25,185 nucleotides of DNA from Paulinella micropora (taxonomy: Eukaryota > Cercozoa > Imbricatea > Euglyphida), in assembly GCA_009731375.1 (NCBI GenBank), contig BJOX01000212.1, positions 118,311 to 143,495 of the forward strand. Direction: 5' to 3'. Below the pieces are notes generated by a model. The model saw only the letters and a program-made list of their open reading frames with translations. It was not told where the DNA came from and searched no databases. The first letter of the stretch is position 1. Each line of letters opens with the position of its first letter. Shown here piece by piece: positions 24,048 through 25,185 of this stretch. Made by a program: the position numbers and the translations under genes.

Positions 24048-24246
24048 TGTGGACAATCAAGTGGCAAACTATCCAACTTTGATCTCATCGTCCTCATCAA
24101 TCTAAGTGATACGACGAATCTGAAGCCAGAATTGGAAAGCGTAGGATAAGAGCTTTCCAACGGTGTGCGCTGCATGTCCGTATCTCAAATATTGATTGAG
24201 AAAGATGAGGTCAAAGTTTGAATGTTTTGCCATTTGAATGTCCACA
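24048..24246. repeat. 199-bp imperfect fold-back (MITE-like or structured RNA)
   Basis: The left arm (24048-24105: TGTGGACAATCAAGTGGCAA, ACTATCCAACTTTGATCTCA) is matched by the reverse complement of the right arm (24190-24246: TGTGGACATTCAAATGGCAA, ACATTCAAACTTTGACCTCA). Inside, TTGGAAAGC (24132-24140) pairs with GCTTTCCAA (24152-24160) around an 11-nt loop. The arms have diverged by substitutions and small indels. Confidence 0.7.
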
Positions 24247-24594
24247 GCAATATTAATAGTATCAAAAATCCGGAAAACTTTTTATTGTACGTGCAGCAGT
24301 TAGAATCGATAAATGATGATTTTTACGAAATTTTTTCAACTGACTAGACTGGCCACAAATCCCCCCGCACCCTTAAGAACTTGAATACTTGAAGTAACGA
24401 GTAGTTGTCTTATATATTAATAGTATTTTTTCAAACGCAAGAACTGTTATATATATATATATATATATATACTATCAATAGAATACTTAGTGAGTAGGAG
24501 TCAAGCAGAAGAGATAAAATGGCCAGAAGAGGTATAGTAGATTCATGATCAAGAGATACTAATACAAAAAGAGAAAAAATAAAGTGCTTAAAAA
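24247..24594. other. AT-rich DNA, no gene seen
   Basis: Includes ATATTAATAGTAT words at about 24249 and 24416 and an (AT)n run near 24451-24470. Confidence 0.4.
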
Positions 24595-24627
24595 NNNNNN
24601 NNNNCCCCCCCCCCCCCCCCCCCCCCC
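24595..24627. other. Scaffold gap followed by a run of 23 C
   Basis: Ten N at 24595-24604, then C23. Homopolymers of this length often end contigs. Confidence 0.9.
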
Positions 24628-25185
24628 GCTTCCCTTCCTTCCGCCCGCTTCCGGTGACCTATTAATATCAATAAACCAGTGACTCGTGACAGACTATGTC
24701 AGATTCGCCAGAGATAAATCAAGTTACTACTTAACTTTAAATTCTAGTGATTATTGATAATGTTATATTATATATTATTGCTGTTGACATTCAAGACAAC
24801 AAAAAAAATAGGATTTTGGTTTTTGGTTGAAATCCAAATTTTGTATTAAAATTTCATTTTTGGTGAAATTTTCAGTTTTAGTGAAAATTTATTTTTTGGG
24901 TTTTTTATTAATAAAAGGTAGGCGGCGCAATCGGAGTTCATTTTTTGTGACAGTATTAATATATTAATATTAATATTAATATTAATCATGATTACTGACA
25001 GTGCCCTGCTGAATTGCGGAACAATTTCGCAATGATATTAACTTCAATATTATTAATATTAACTTAGTAATTTTAAGCTTAATATTAATATTGATATTGA
25101 ACTTGATTGATATAAATAACAATGATATTATTTAATAATATACCTTTTGTACTTAATATATATATACAGTTTATCTCTCTCTCTC
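24628..25185. other. AT-rich DNA with ATTAAT repeats and small hairpins
   Basis: AAAATTTCA (24849) and TGAAATTTT (24865) form a hairpin. ATTAATATTAAT-type repeats occur at about 24955-24988 and 25045-25095. No coding frame is supported. The window ends in a new (CT)n tract. Confidence 0.5.

Overview
The window joins two very different kinds of DNA. Positions 1 to about 14,300 are a compact, intron-free, AT-rich block of viral genes of the polinton-like virus / virophage / Polinton type. About 14,640 to the end is repeat-rich eukaryotic DNA: LINE pseudogenes, huge (CT)n/(GA)n tracts, a dispersed repeat family, fold-back elements and gene remnants. The simplest reading is an endogenous or co-assembled small dsDNA virus on a eukaryotic scaffold. 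The host cannot be named from sequence alone. Runs of N mark scaffold gaps, so some joins may be artificial.

Virus, left arm (+ strand, 1-9247): a 5'-truncated tail-fibre-like protein with a C-terminal S74 auto-chaperone; a small membrane protein; an unrecognised 120-aa protein; the FtsK/HerA (A32-like) packaging ATPase; a basic Gly/Lys-rich core or pX-like protein; a 701-aa protein ending in an adenain/Ulp1-like cysteine protease; a penton or minor capsid candidate; a 56-aa zinc-finger protein; and the major capsid protein, interrupted by a 597-N gap. Together these make up a virion morphogenesis set.

Virus, right arm (mostly - strand, 9304-14236): a small protein that shares a C-terminal domain with the polymerase, a DUF3223/DCL-like putative nuclease (+), a protein-primed family B DNA polymerase with a 3'-5' exonuclease domain (819-N gap over the polymerase motifs), a basic coiled-coil protein, a stand-alone HIRAN domain and a zinc-finger protein. 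Nearly every viral gene has a TATA-like element touching or almost touching its ATG. Several 2-nt-spaced dyads and a nested fold-back lie in the block or at its right edge. No integrase and no left terminal repeat are visible; they may lie upstream of the window.

Repeat-rich part: (TTC)32 at 14538; a LINE ORF2 3' fragment (+, 15112-15681) facing a LINE ORF1 plus endonuclease copy (-, 15841-18547), tail to tail; an 80-bp perfect palindrome (18696); five copies of a roughly 220-bp repeat in both orientations embedded in (CT)n/(GA)n (18.8-21.2 kb); a low-complexity zone to 23.1 kb; a possible Penelope-like RT remnant (23161-23406, +); an unrecognised protein-like frame (23520-23858, -); a 199-bp fold-back (24048-24246); and AT-rich DNA with repeated TATTAATA words to the end.
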